Positions 34,591-43,574 of a stretch of 59,346 nucleotides of DNA are shown here, in pieces. Position 1 is the stretch's first letter; every line of letters starts with the position of its first letter. Origin of the DNA: Candidatus Stahliibacteriota bacterium (GTDB lineage: Bacteria > Hydrothermota > Tepidihabitantia > SM23-42). The notes under the pieces are model-generated. The model was not told where the DNA came from. It worked only from the letters and a program-made list of their open reading frames with translations, and ran no database searches. The translations under genes and the position numbers were made by a program. The stretch spans positions 1 through 59,346 of the forward strand of contig JAUVZL010000010.1 in assembly GCA_030602565.1 (NCBI GenBank). Reading direction: 5' to 3'.

Positions 34591-34770
34591 ATGGAATTTT
34601 ACGGTTCGAGCCTTGTCGAAAACATACACTATGGAATTTTACTGTTCGAGCTTTGTCGAGAACATACATTGAAGAACTTCTCGACTCGCTTCGTCTCTCG
34701 ATAAACTCGAGACAGACTCGCTCGAAGAATAATAAGTTACGGTTCGAGCGTAGTCGAGAACTTCATAAGT
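34591..34770. repeat. tandem 40-bp repeats and inverted copies of a TCGAG-rich family
   Basis: 34591-34630 and 34631-34670 are 40-bp tandem repeats (ATGGAATTTTACGGTTCGAG type) with a few differences, and a third partial copy lies near 34730. The segment 34640-34716 is an inverted copy of text at 31375-31415 and 31555-31590. Confidence 0.7.
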
Positions 34771-34775
34771 TAGTG

Positions 34776-35546
34776 TCAAAAATTGTAACGTACTATGGAT
34801 TTGGCTTGTCCTGTCCTCACATCAAAATCAATGATCACGCAGTTGGCAATAATACTGCCCTTTCCCACCTCGAATTTGTGGGGTATGGAAAGCAAGAAAT
34901 GATCAATGACTTCTTCTTTTTTGACACCGATCACAGAATCTCGCGCGCCAACCATTCCGACATCAGTAATATATGCAGCCCGGTTATTAATGACCTGTTC
35001 ATCAGCGGTCTGTACATGGGTATGGGTTCCAACACATGCAGTAACGTAGTCTGATAAATAGAACCCCAGCGCCCTTTTTTCACTTGTTGCCTCGGCGTGA
35101 AAATCAACAAAGATATTACAGGTCTCCTTGCGCATCGCCTCAGCAATACTTCGACCTATTTTGAATGGATCTCTTTTGGATAACATAAACACTCGCCCTT
35201 CCAGATTCACTACGCCAATTTTAATAGCTTGTTTTTCATAGACTGCAAACCCTGAACCAGGTACGCCTTCAGGGTAATTGGCTGGACGCAAAACTCGCTT
35301 CTCCTGCTTGAGGTAATCATAAATCGCTTTATGCTTCCAAACATGATTACCTGTAGTTATACAATCAATCCCAGCCTCAAATAATTGCCTGGCTGTTTCT
35401 TCCGTAATGCCAATCCCACCTGCAATATTTTCGCCTTGAGCAATAGAGAAAAAAATATCTTCTTTTTTCAGCAATTCCGGAAGGTTTGCACAAACCCTGT
35501 TTCTACCCGGGCTACCAACAATGTCTCCAATAAATAGCAATTTCAT
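34776..35546 (-). CDS. YmdB-family metallophosphoesterase
   Basis: A 256-aa enzyme of the TIGR00282/YmdB type. The start at 35546 (MKLLFIGDIVGSPGRN) matches the family N-terminus; the frame is open 11 codons upstream. Metal-site motifs are GDIVG, GEN (AQGENIAGG), GNHVW and the His of DFHAEATSEK and GTHTHVQTAD. It acts on 2',3'-cAMP or related cyclic nucleotides in studied members and influences motility and biofilm choice. Cytoplasmic. It lies downstream of gcvPA on the same strand with a gap of about 90 bp. Confidence 0.88.
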   Translation of the reverse strand: MKLLFIGDIVGSPGRNRVCANLPELLKKEDIFFSIAQGENIAGGIGITEETARQLFEAGIDCITTGNHVWKHKAIYDYLKQEKRVLRPANYPEGVPGSGFAVYEKQAIKIGVVNLEGRVFMLSKRDPFKIGRSIAEAMRKETCNIFVDFHAEATSEKRALGFYLSDYVTACVGTHTHVQTADEQVINNRAAYITDVGMVGARDSVIGVKKEEVIDHFLLSIPHKFEVGKGSIIANCVIIDFDVRTGQAKSIVRYNF

Positions 35547-35636
35547 AACACAGATTTCACAGACGAAAATATAACACAAAAGACACAGATAAAAGACGCA
35601 GATAACACAGATTAGGTATTATGGAAGACAGTATTA

Positions 35637-36980
35637 TTATAAAATTGTGGAAAGGGCATCAATATATTCATCAATTTCGTTTTTGGTTCTTTTTTCAGTA
35701 ACCGAAATCAAGAACTGATTTTTTAGGTTCTTATCAAAAATCGACAAAGGTACACCGCCAAATATTTTGTACTGAAGAAGCGAATCTAATATTTGATTGG
35801 CTGGTTTATCAGTTTCGACGACGAACTCCTTAAAGAACTCTTGCTCAAAAGCTGGTTTGATACCTTTCAATTCCTTTATTCTATTGAATAAGTAGTGGCT
35901 TTTTGATACGCATAGATTACCAATATCTATAATACCTTGCTTACCAAGGCTGCATAAATAAATCAAAGAACTCAATGCGCATAATGCTTCGTTTGTACAG
36001 ATGTTGGAAGTCGCTTTTTCCCGCCGGATATGCTGCTCACGCGTCTGTAAAGTCAATACATAGCCACGCTTACCATCGACATCAGTTGTCTCAGCAACAA
36101 TACGACCGGGCAATAACCGTATGTATTTCTGTCGGGAAGCAAAAATCCCCAAAAGAGGACCACCAAAGCCCTGAGCAATCCCCAATGCCTGACCTTCACC
36201 AACTGCGATATCTGCATTGTACTCACCAGGCGGTACTACCACACCCAAAGAAACAGGATCAATAACGGCGATCAACAGGGCTCCATGTTTGTGCACTATC
36301 TGCTCTATCTCTGCTATGTTCTCAAGGAAACCATAGAAATTAGGGTGCTGAATACAAACACAACTGGTTTTATCGTCAATAAGCTCTTCAAGGCTTTTCA
36401 TGTCAATCAAGCCATCTTTTGAAGAACAACCTAGTATCTCCACGCCGCATTCTTGCGTGTATGTATGTGTTATTTTTTGGTAAAATGGATGTATAAGATC
36501 AGCGAGGATCACCTTGTTTTTTCTAGTGATAGCACATGCCATGTGGCATGCTTCAGCCAACCCTGACCCACCATCATACATCGAGGCATTGGCGATATCC
36601 ATACCCGTAAGTTCGCACACCACGCTTTGATATTCGAATATGCTCTGCAAGGTTCCTTGTGATACTTCTGCCTGATAAGGCGTGTAAGCAGTGTAAAATT
36701 CACTGCGCAACAGCAAACTATCGATGATCGCAGGGATGTAGTGATCATAAACACCCGCGCCCAAGAATGAAACGTACTCACTGCTATTGTAGTTCTGATT
36801 TGCTAATTCCTTCAAGATTTTTCTAACACCACATTCGCTCACCGCATCGGGCAAGCCACATTGCCCTTGATGCTGCAGATCCTTTGGAATAATTTGGTCG
36901 AGCAAATCCGAAAAAGAAGATACTCCGAGCCTGGTTAGAATATCCTTCTCGTCCTGGGGGGTGAGTGGCAAATAATGCAT
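35637..36980 (-). CDS. gcvPA: glycine dehydrogenase (decarboxylating) subunit 1
   Basis: A 447-aa N-terminal half of the two-subunit P-protein, which decarboxylates glycine and passes the aminomethyl group to lipoyl-GcvH. It starts MHYLPLTPQDEKDILTRLGV and contains FLGAGVYDHYIP and GQALGIAQGFGGPLLGIF, typical of GcvPA. The PLP-lysine is on subunit 2, which is not encoded in this window. The ATG overlaps the gcvH stop (TAATG), so translation is coupled. Confidence 0.93.
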   Translation of the reverse strand: MHYLPLTPQDEKDILTRLGVSSFSDLLDQIIPKDLQHQGQCGLPDAVSECGVRKILKELANQNYNSSEYVSFLGAGVYDHYIPAIIDSLLLRSEFYTAYTPYQAEVSQGTLQSIFEYQSVVCELTGMDIANASMYDGGSGLAEACHMACAITRKNKVILADLIHPFYQKITHTYTQECGVEILGCSSKDGLIDMKSLEELIDDKTSCVCIQHPNFYGFLENIAEIEQIVHKHGALLIAVIDPVSLGVVVPPGEYNADIAVGEGQALGIAQGFGGPLLGIFASRQKYIRLLPGRIVAETTDVDGKRGYVLTLQTREQHIRREKATSNICTNEALCALSSLIYLCSLGKQGIIDIGNLCVSKSHYLFNRIKELKGIKPAFEQEFFKEFVVETDKPANQILDSLLQYKIFGGVPLSIFDKNLKNQFLISVTEKRTKNEIDEYIDALSTIL

Positions 36981-37366
36981 TAGTGTTTTGCAATCAATTC
37001 TTTGTACTGCTCAGGTGTTAATAGAGTCTCAGCCTGCTTTGGATCATCAATCTTTATTTTGAAAAGCCATCCCTCACCATATGGATCTTTGTTAATGATA
37101 GAAGGATCACTGACTACCTTTTCATTTATTTCGATAATTTCACCAGTAAGGCCAGCATATAGGTCGCTCACTGCTTTGACTGCTTCTATTGTCCCAACCG
37201 GTTCACCCGCGTTCACTTTTCTACCGACTTCTGGTGGTTCAATCATAACAATATCAGACAACTCTGACTGCGCATAATCAGTAAGGCCTTCAAGTGCTGT
37301 ATCACCTTCTATTTTAACCCACTCATGTTCCTTTGTATATTTCACCCCTTCTATTATGTTTGCCAT
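36980..37366 (-). CDS. gcvH: glycine cleavage system H protein
   Basis: A 128-aa lipoyl carrier. The start at 37366 (MANIIEGVKYTKEHEW) has AAAGGAGG just upstream; the longer frame to 37471 has a non-family N-terminus. The lipoylated lysine is K64 in EAVKAVSD. It shuttles the aminomethyl group between P- and T-proteins. It sits between gcvT and gcvPA in one operon. Confidence 0.95.
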   Translation of the reverse strand: MANIIEGVKYTKEHEWVKIEGDTALEGLTDYAQSELSDIVMIEPPEVGRKVNAGEPVGTIEAVKAVSDLYAGLTGEIIEINEKVVSDPSIINKDPYGEGWLFKIKIDDPKQAETLLTPEQYKELIAKH

Positions 37367-37421
37367 TTTACCTCCTTTCTCTTTATCCCCGTTTCTCCGT
37401 ATCTCTTTATCTCCCCATCTA

Positions 37422-38510
37422 TCATTGGCGACTGCCTTGTTTGTAGAATGGACCTTTGATAATTTCGGCATCTACCGGGGTCTTACCTATAACTTTGATT
37501 CTTGTGCCTACTTTGTTATGAGGTTTCTCAACATAGCCAATGCCCATCCCCTTATTCATTGATGGAGAAAAGGTCCCTGAAGTCACGAATCCGATCTTTC
37601 CATCTTCAGCATGAATCTCTTGATGGGGTCTTGGAATGCCTTTGCCGATCACTTCAAAACCAATAAGTTTTCGTTTGATTCCGGCTTCTTTAATCTTTAA
37701 CAGACTATCCCGGCCAATAAAATCGCCTGTGTCAAATTTAACCACCCAGCCTAACCCTGCTTCTAAAGGGTTGGTTGTTTTGTCTATATCATTACCATAA
37801 AGACAGTATTTCATTTCAAAACGCAACGTATCCCTGGCGCCAAGGCCGATTGGTTTAATATTGTGCTCTGCTCCTGCATCAAATATCATTTGCCAACATT
37901 GTGCAGCGTATTTCTTGTCCACGTACACTTCAAAACCGTCTTCACCAGTATATCCGGTACGTGAAAGAAGTACTGGGATATCTTTCATTTTTACCTCAGT
38001 TGCCCAATAATACCTCAATGTTGAAAGGTCTAGATCAAAGAGTTTCTGCATGACCAGCTCAGCCTTTGGTCCCTGAATTGCTAACTGACCAATATCATTG
38101 CTCGTATTCTTAATATCGATATCATATTTCTTGTTGTCGACAATCCATTGATAATCTTTATCTGTATTCGCTGCATTTACGACCAATAAAATTCGGTCTT
38201 TGAGGTTATATACCAGAAGATCGTCAACAATACCGGCATCAGGGTATAGCATAGTTGAATACTGTATCTGGTTCAGTTCGAGCTTTGATGCATCATTAGT
38301 TGTTAAATAATTCACGAATTTTAACCGGTCTTTGCCCAAAATCTCGATCTCGCCCATGTGAGACACATCAAAGACGCCTACACCGGTGCGCACAGTGCGG
38401 TGCTCTGGGATAATACCTTCGAATTGAACAGGCATTAAGAATCCAGCGAATTCAACAATCCTACCACCATTTTTCACATGCATTTCGTAAAAAGGGGTCT
38501 TTTTAAACAT
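37422..38510 (-). CDS. gcvT: glycine cleavage system T protein (aminomethyltransferase)
   Basis: A 362-aa tetrahydrofolate-dependent aminomethyltransferase that releases ammonia and forms methylene-THF. Family motifs are FAGFLMPVQFEGIIPEHRTVR, DVSHMGEIEI, SRTGYTGEDGFEVY and GLGARDTLRFEM. First gene of gcvT-gcvH-gcvPA. Its promoter ends 6 nt before the ATG, so there is no room for a glycine riboswitch in the leader. Confidence 0.95.
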   Translation of the reverse strand: MFKKTPFYEMHVKNGGRIVEFAGFLMPVQFEGIIPEHRTVRTGVGVFDVSHMGEIEILGKDRLKFVNYLTTNDASKLELNQIQYSTMLYPDAGIVDDLLVYNLKDRILLVVNAANTDKDYQWIVDNKKYDIDIKNTSNDIGQLAIQGPKAELVMQKLFDLDLSTLRYYWATEVKMKDIPVLLSRTGYTGEDGFEVYVDKKYAAQCWQMIFDAGAEHNIKPIGLGARDTLRFEMKYCLYGNDIDKTTNPLEAGLGWVVKFDTGDFIGRDSLLKIKEAGIKRKLIGFEVIGKGIPRPHQEIHAEDGKIGFVTSGTFSPSMNKGMGIGYVEKPHNKVGTRIKVIGKTPVDAEIIKGPFYKQGSRQ

Positions 38511-38516
38511 GAGGTA

Positions 38517-38544
38517 ATTATATCCTAAAATAGCGAAAAGTCAA
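38517..38544 (-). promoter_or_regulatory. promoter TTGACT-N16-TATAAT, leaderless type
   Basis: Minus strand: -35 at 38544-38539, -10 at 38522-38517, then 6 nt to the gcvT ATG. Confidence 0.85.
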
Positions 38545-38576
38545 CATGGTCAAGGGAAAAAGGAAAGAGTTGATTT

Positions 38577-38749
38577 CTGGATTACCCGATCGAGTCGGGT
38601 AATGACAGAGGGGTCAAACCAGGGAATGACCCCGTACAACTTTGTTTTACGGGGTATTTCAATAAACTCAATATCTTCGACAGGCATAAGGGGGAGTCGG
38701 GTAATGACCTCTTCGTTTTGTCATTATCCAACTTGATTGGATAATCCAG
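38577..38749. repeat. element with 31-nt inverted arms, each itself a hairpin with compensatory changes
   Basis: Left arm 38577-38607 and the complement of right arm 38719-38749 differ at 5 positions. Four of these form two base-pair swaps within a hairpin (C-G to T-A, G-C to A-T) and one is in its loop. Homologous hairpins occur inside both MITE-like copies. The rest of 38511-39017 shows further small palindromes (TACTCC/GGAGTA type near 38845-38895) and no gene. Confidence 0.7.
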
Positions 38750-39017
38750 AGATAATGAATCGAAGCTTCATTGGTTTAAATGGCGTAATAGTTTAGTTTT
38801 TCCTAAATCGCTCTTCAATAAACAAAAAACAAACAGACAAGCGGAGTAGCAGAACTTGTTCTGCGCTGTTTTGGTGCGAGACAAGTCTCGCTACTCCAAT
38901 TTTTAGGAAAAACTTACCTATTACCAAGTGGCAAACGATATACGAATCGCTTTTCGTTCCGTCCCCGAGAATCCTCGCCCCCGGCGGGACAACCGATTAA
39001 CCATAAACGATCTGTAT

Positions 39018-40286
39018 TTATCTCGCCAAAATAGCGGTCTTTTTCGCCTTGGTCACCTTGTTCTGATAACAATATTCCAGATAGACAATATACAAACCTG
39101 TTGGCAAATCTTTTCCCCCTGTCTTGCCATTCCAATAAGTAGTTCCGGACGATAGCGGACATAACTCTTTTTTGCAAAGAAACTGTACTAATTTACCGCG
39201 GCTGTCAAAAATCGCAATATTCAGCAAGCCACCAGCATCTGGGAGCCGGTAATCAATCTGTAGATTGTCTTCGAAACCATCATTATTCGGTGTGAAAATA
39301 GCTGGAGAAAGTGCCAATTCACCGATTTCACCCACGACCCTGAGTTCTTTGAACGCCATATTATTTGTCAGGTCTCTGTCACTTTGGAAGTTAACTTGAA
39401 AACCGAGTACATGTACTCCTTGTTCTGGGTGTTCATAGGTATAGCCAATAGAAACACTGTCTGAGGGAAATACAAGGAGTCCGCTTATTTGAGCTATCAA
39501 TTCATCCAAATTCAAGATGCTATCATTGTTCTGGTCATCAAACACTACAAGTGAATAATCATCAGTCTCCCTGAGACCATAGTTCTTGATTCTCACTTCG
39601 ATGCGGACATCTTCTCCAGTCTTTAAAACTGCTGGAGTGAAAACAATAGACTGTGATTCAATCGCAAGATCAAAGGCATTAGTCGTGCTGTTTTCGCTGC
39701 CTGGAGTACCTCCGGTTGAATCTATACATACATGCCAGTTAGTAACAGTATCAGGCAATAATAATTCTATGCGTTCCCAGGATATGCCATCGCCTGGGTC
39801 AGAGGGGAAATAGTCTAAAGTGTCGTATGGGGTTCCAAAGGATGTCGTACAGGCATGAAGGACTGAAAAAATAATCAAAGGATCTGATGTCTGAAGTCCA
39901 TTACCGATCGTTGTATCATCAGTAGTAAGGATCAGTGTTGAATCAGGGAAATCATAGGGTTGAACATTACCGCCGGTTGTATCATGACTCGTATATTCAC
40001 GGTCAAGCACCAGTCCATACGAATGAGGATAAAGGAGTGTAGAATGAATCCTTAAACCCGGGTATTTTATGAGAATTGCATCATCTTCCCACGGATAGAT
40101 CTCATCCGGGCTGACATCAAAGTCATAGATCAAATAATCTGATAAATCAATCGTATCCGAACTCAGATTATAAATCTCAATATACTCATTTCTATCTCCA
40201 CAGGTCTGTTCTGAACCTTTGACATTGGACATTACTTCAGTGATGATAATTGGTGAACCTGCAAAAACACATAATAATACTAACAT
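39018..40286 (-). CDS. secreted lamin-tail/CARDB protein with CHU_C-like C-terminal domain
   Basis: A 422-aa surface protein. It has a short signal peptide (MLVLLCVFAGSP), a lamin-tail domain (about residues 12-200, ITEVMSN ... NEYIEIYNLSSDTIDLSDY), a CARDB-like beta domain (about 205-315, DLAIESQSIVFTPAVLKTGEDV) and a C-terminal module starting LSPAIFTPNNDGFEDNLQID, typical of gliding-motility/type IX sorting domains. Probably exported and attached to the cell surface. GGAGGAAGCG precedes the ATG. Function beyond adhesion or structure is unknown. Confidence 0.82.
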   Translation of the reverse strand: MLVLLCVFAGSPIIITEVMSNVKGSEQTCGDRNEYIEIYNLSSDTIDLSDYLIYDFDVSPDEIYPWEDDAILIKYPGLRIHSTLLYPHSYGLVLDREYTSHDTTGGNVQPYDFPDSTLILTTDDTTIGNGLQTSDPLIIFSVLHACTTSFGTPYDTLDYFPSDPGDGISWERIELLLPDTVTNWHVCIDSTGGTPGSENSTTNAFDLAIESQSIVFTPAVLKTGEDVRIEVRIKNYGLRETDDYSLVVFDDQNNDSILNLDELIAQISGLLVFPSDSVSIGYTYEHPEQGVHVLGFQVNFQSDRDLTNNMAFKELRVVGEIGELALSPAIFTPNNDGFEDNLQIDYRLPDAGGLLNIAIFDSRGKLVQFLCKKELCPLSSGTTYWNGKTGGKDLPTGLYIVYLEYCYQNKVTKAKKTAILAR

Positions 40287-40325
40287 TCGCTTCCTCCAAC
40301 TGATTACAGCAAAAATCCTTGAACC

Positions 40326-40426
40326 ACCTGATAAATCAGGTAACTACACTTTTGTAGTTGTCCAATTCATTGGACCACTTACTACTGTAGTCGCTCAATT
40401 CATTGAGCAGCCTGATGAATCAGGCA
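40326..40426. repeat. cluster of four 7-bp-arm hairpins
   Basis: ACCTGAT-AA-ATCAGGT (40326-40341), GTCCAAT-TC-ATTGGAC (40360-40375), GCTCAAT-TC-ATTGAGC (40394-40409) and GCCTGAT-GA-ATCAGGC (40411-40426), separated by copies of GTAGT. The stretch from 40287 to 40702 holds no gene that I can support. Confidence 0.7.
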
Positions 40427-40702
40427 ACTACACACCGAGTTTTCCAGAACAACAAGAGTTATTAAGTCATTGAAACCGTTTAGAGCGTTAATATCGTTTC
40501 GACCGTTTAAACCGTTACTACATGTTTTCCTTACGCTCTATCTATCCCGTGGAATGCGTTAGCTATTCCATTGGGACGCACTACAGTTTGCGCACCACTC
40601 CTTATGCTGTACTCTGATACACCCGTTACTCCGATACCTACGTTATCGCCCTTCGCTCCATTACAGGACACTCAACCCCGCCCTTTTGTAAAAGGGCTGG
40701 GT

Positions 40703-41052
40703 TGGTGGAGGCGGCGGGAATTGAACCCGCGTCCGAAACGCTTCGATGAAAAGGACTACATACTTAGTCTCTTTATGTTTCTCCTCATGCGTCACCAAGA
40801 GACAGGTCTGCAAGAGATAGCCTTTTCAACTACCCTATCAATCCATAAGGCGAGCATTGACAGGTTTCAGCCCTATATGACGCCTGACCCTGAGCTGGGC
40901 TGACCACCCAGGCAGACGTAGCTGCAATTATTATGCAGCTAGAGCATATCCGTATTCAGGATGTTTTTTTCTCAGGTCGGATTAACGAGGTGGCCAGAAC
41001 CCTCGGTATGCCCTTTTTCATTTCAATCGTCTCGTCAAGACCGATCGCCCCC
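40703..41052 (-). ncRNA. ssrA: transfer-messenger RNA (tmRNA)
   Basis: A 350-nt one-piece tmRNA that rescues stalled ribosomes. The 5' end GGGGGCG (41052-41046) pairs with CGCCTCC before the encoded A-CCA end (CCA at 40705-40703). A T arm with GGTTCAATTCC lies near the 3' end. The tag frame ends HPEYGYALAA followed by TAA TAA (stop region about 40934-40929); the resume codon is uncertain, GAC being one candidate, which would give a 15-residue tag starting DLRKK. The partner SmpB is not in the window. Confidence 0.93.
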
Positions 41053-41060
41053 ATAAAAAC

Positions 41061-41088
41061 ATTATAAACAATTACACCGATTTGTCAA
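41061..41088 (-). promoter_or_regulatory. promoter TTGACA-N16-TATAAT of tmRNA
   Basis: Minus strand: -35 at 41088-41083, -10 at 41066-41061, then 8 nt to the 5' end of the mature RNA. It matches the architecture used by the protein genes. Confidence 0.85.
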
Positions 41089-41095
41089 GAGTCCT

Positions 41096-42364
41096 TTAGA
41101 AATCAAAATAACCAGCCAAGCCAAAGGCATGGTCATAGTCTGTCTCATCGCCATAATAACCGCGTTTATAGATATAGAGATTGTGTGCAAAATCCACCTT
41201 AAGACCTATACCTGGAAACTGAATACCGAGACCCCATGTAATTACGTCATAGTAACCAGTACCGCCATAGCCATAATCATAATTGATATTCGTATAGCCA
41301 AAACGCACTGGCACTATTTTAATCAGACGTATTTCTGTTCCAATACCAAGGCAATTTTCGTGGATTGAGAAAGGAGTGTTAAATCCAGTGTATGTCGATA
41401 TCTCTTTCTTATACTGGATGCCCAGTAATCCAAAACCCTCGTTCAAATAAGCCATGCCAAAACCCATATCTGTCTGGTGTCCAGGAATATACCCATAATG
41501 GAAATCGTCCATTATATGGGGTGAGACATAACCAAGTTGAAAACCAAAGTTCACATGTTTATTTCCAAACGGTAATTTATAGATCGATCTCATATTTACA
41601 GATTTTAGTAGACCGCTATCAGGGATTGTCCCAAGTGTAGCTCTGATACCCACGTCAAGATTTGAAGAAGAATGTATAATCGGTATTGCAAATTCATGTG
41701 TTACAGTATCACCATACTCTCTACTGTATTTCTTATACTTGTAGTCGAACCCACCCTGCCAATTTCCTGAACCAGAACTGATTAACAGACCTGGTTCGTA
41801 ACAAGTCACTTTAGTCACATCAAGGTATGTGCCATAAAAGCTGCTGTCTTCTTGGGTCAACTTGTGGTACGCGCCGCGAAAACCAATGCTCAACCTTGAT
41901 ACAACATTCCAGCTTGCCATCAAAGAATAGCGCATTACATCACGTTCTGATTTCGACGTCGGCATATAGAATTCTGATTCTTCAACTGCTTTTGCCTTTG
42001 AGAATAACCCACCTAAGGCGATTCTTTCTCCAGGTTTGAAAATGCTGCTAATCGCTCCTGCAGCAGCGTGCCATTCCCGCTTATATGCTGTATCACCAAA
42101 GACTGTAAAGCCATAGAGAAAAGGGATACATATCTCGGATTGACCTTTATTATCACTGATCGCACCAGCTGGCGATTCGCCAAAATCATAGGCATTGATT
42201 TCATTGATGCGCTCGATTATTACAAGATCAAGATTGCCGATCCCGGCAAGGCGCAGGTTCTCACTGAGCATTCTCGGTTCATAGTCATAAAGATAGGCAA
42301 AGCAGAAACTGACGCCGAGCAGCACGCCCAAAAAACACAAGGGTAAATAAAATCTTTTGTTCAT
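41096..42364 (-). CDS. outer-membrane beta-barrel protein
   Basis: A 422-aa protein with a signal peptide (MNKRFYLPLCFLGVLLGVSFCFA). The remainder has alternating aromatic and polar residues in many short strands and ends in Phe (GLAGYFDF), as expected for a Bam-assembled barrel. The pattern resembles the PorV/FadL-like UPF0164 group. The ligand is unknown. AGGAGGAAAG precedes the ATG, and a leadered promoter is at 42380-42407. Monocistronic. Confidence 0.75.
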   Translation of the reverse strand: MNKRFYLPLCFLGVLLGVSFCFAYLYDYEPRMLSENLRLAGIGNLDLVIIERINEINAYDFGESPAGAISDNKGQSEICIPFLYGFTVFGDTAYKREWHAAAGAISSIFKPGERIALGGLFSKAKAVEESEFYMPTSKSERDVMRYSLMASWNVVSRLSIGFRGAYHKLTQEDSSFYGTYLDVTKVTCYEPGLLISSGSGNWQGGFDYKYKKYSREYGDTVTHEFAIPIIHSSSNLDVGIRATLGTIPDSGLLKSVNMRSIYKLPFGNKHVNFGFQLGYVSPHIMDDFHYGYIPGHQTDMGFGMAYLNEGFGLLGIQYKKEISTYTGFNTPFSIHENCLGIGTEIRLIKIVPVRFGYTNINYDYGYGGTGYYDVITWGLGIQFPGIGLKVDFAHNLYIYKRGYYGDETDYDHAFGLAGYFDF

Positions 42365-42379
42365 CTTTCCTCCTGGATT

Positions 42380-42407
42380 ATTGTAGATAAGATAATCAGC
42401 TTGTCAA
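42380..42407 (-). promoter_or_regulatory. promoter TTGACA-N16-TACAAT with short leader
   Basis: Minus strand: -35 at 42407-42402, -10 at 42385-42380, followed by a Shine-Dalgarno before the barrel gene. Confidence 0.7.
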
Positions 42408-42573
42408 TGGTTTTGACAGAATCCCTTTATTCTTATCTGTTTTGAGATTCGAATTTTGAATTTGTTTAGAATTTAGATATTAGAGTTTAGTATTTACCCC
42501 GTAGCAAACCCATGCTTTATTTATTCTTCAGCATCGCACACGTTGAAGGACAATATTTTTCAACGGGATAAAC

Positions 42574-43512
42574 TCAATGTAGATGTTCATAACCGGTTGG
42601 GCTAATGCGTCTTTGTTTCCCTCTGAATGATACAAACAAACCACTGCCTTTTATGATTTCGCCGATCCTAAAAACCTTGACGCCAGATATCTTTGGCAGA
42701 TAACGTGTCGTGAAAAGCAATTCAAAATCCTCACCTGAAGCCAGAATAAAATTCAGGGGTTCAATCCCTTTCATAGCACAGAACTTACCGACTTCTGAAT
42801 GGATTGGCACATGTTCTGTATCAAGCACTATCTTCACCTTACTCTCAGCCGCAAGATGATTGGCGTCAGTTGACAAACCATCTGAAATATCAATGCAAGC
42901 TTTGGCGTATTTCTTTAACAATCCGGATTCTCTTATGCGCGGTTCAGGATACAAATGCTTATTGACCGCTGCCGGGTATTGTTTGCGCGGCAGGCCTTTA
43001 TCGAGTACCGCGCGACCAACCTCGGCAAGCCCAAGGAAATTCGTCACAAAGAGCGCCTGACCAGGCTGGGCTCCTGAACGCATCAAGGGCTTTCTTGCTC
43101 TTCCAATGACCGTGATTGTCAAACCAAATCCCGGGCTCTGAACAATATCGCCGCCGCTAATATCGAACGCATATTTTTTGCCGAGTTTGTCAAACCCCTG
43201 ATAAAGTGTTTTGATATCACTGAGCCCGATTTTTTTTGTGAGGTTTAACGAAACCAATGCACACAACGGTTCAGCACCCATTGCGGCAAGGTCTGAAAGA
43301 CTTGCCGCCATTGTATGCCAGCCCACAGCATCCATAGAAAAATATTTAAGATCAAAATGAATATTTTCGAAAAATGAATCAGTAGATACTACAAACCCAT
43401 TGCGAAAAACCATTGCATCATCACCGATACCCTTTAGGATTTCCTTTCTTTTTTTAGAAAATCGCTTGCGAATAAAATCAATAATCGCTAACTCACCCCT
43501 GTGTTTATCCAT
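42574..43512 (-). CDS. thiL: thiamine-monophosphate kinase
   Basis: A 312-aa enzyme that phosphorylates thiamine monophosphate to the diphosphate with ATP. Family motifs are KGIGDDAMVF, STDSFFENIHFD, MAASLSDLAAMGAEP and ISDGLSTD. Normal length. It lies downstream of the DRG-like GTPase gene on the same strand with a gap of about 60 bp and GGGGTAGAG before the ATG, probably one operon. Confidence 0.92.
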   Translation of the reverse strand: MDKHRGELAIIDFIRKRFSKKRKEILKGIGDDAMVFRNGFVVSTDSFFENIHFDLKYFSMDAVGWHTMAASLSDLAAMGAEPLCALVSLNLTKKIGLSDIKTLYQGFDKLGKKYAFDISGGDIVQSPGFGLTITVIGRARKPLMRSGAQPGQALFVTNFLGLAEVGRAVLDKGLPRKQYPAAVNKHLYPEPRIRESGLLKKYAKACIDISDGLSTDANHLAAESKVKIVLDTEHVPIHSEVGKFCAMKGIEPLNFILASGEDFELLFTTRYLPKISGVKVFRIGEIIKGSGLFVSFRGKQRRISPTGYEHLH

Positions 43513-43574
43513 CTCTACCCCATCGAATCACATAAGTATAGTACATGGTTGCATATCCTGATCTCTTACCGGAG

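Noticed and set aside
38511..38576. Glycine riboswitch upstream of gcvT
   Set aside because: The promoter ends 6 nt before the start codon, leaving no leader RNA.
38914..39177. Minus-strand 87-aa frame overlapping the 3' end of the lamin-tail gene
   Set aside because: Out-of-frame shadow of the real gene; the lamin-tail protein ends normally for its family.
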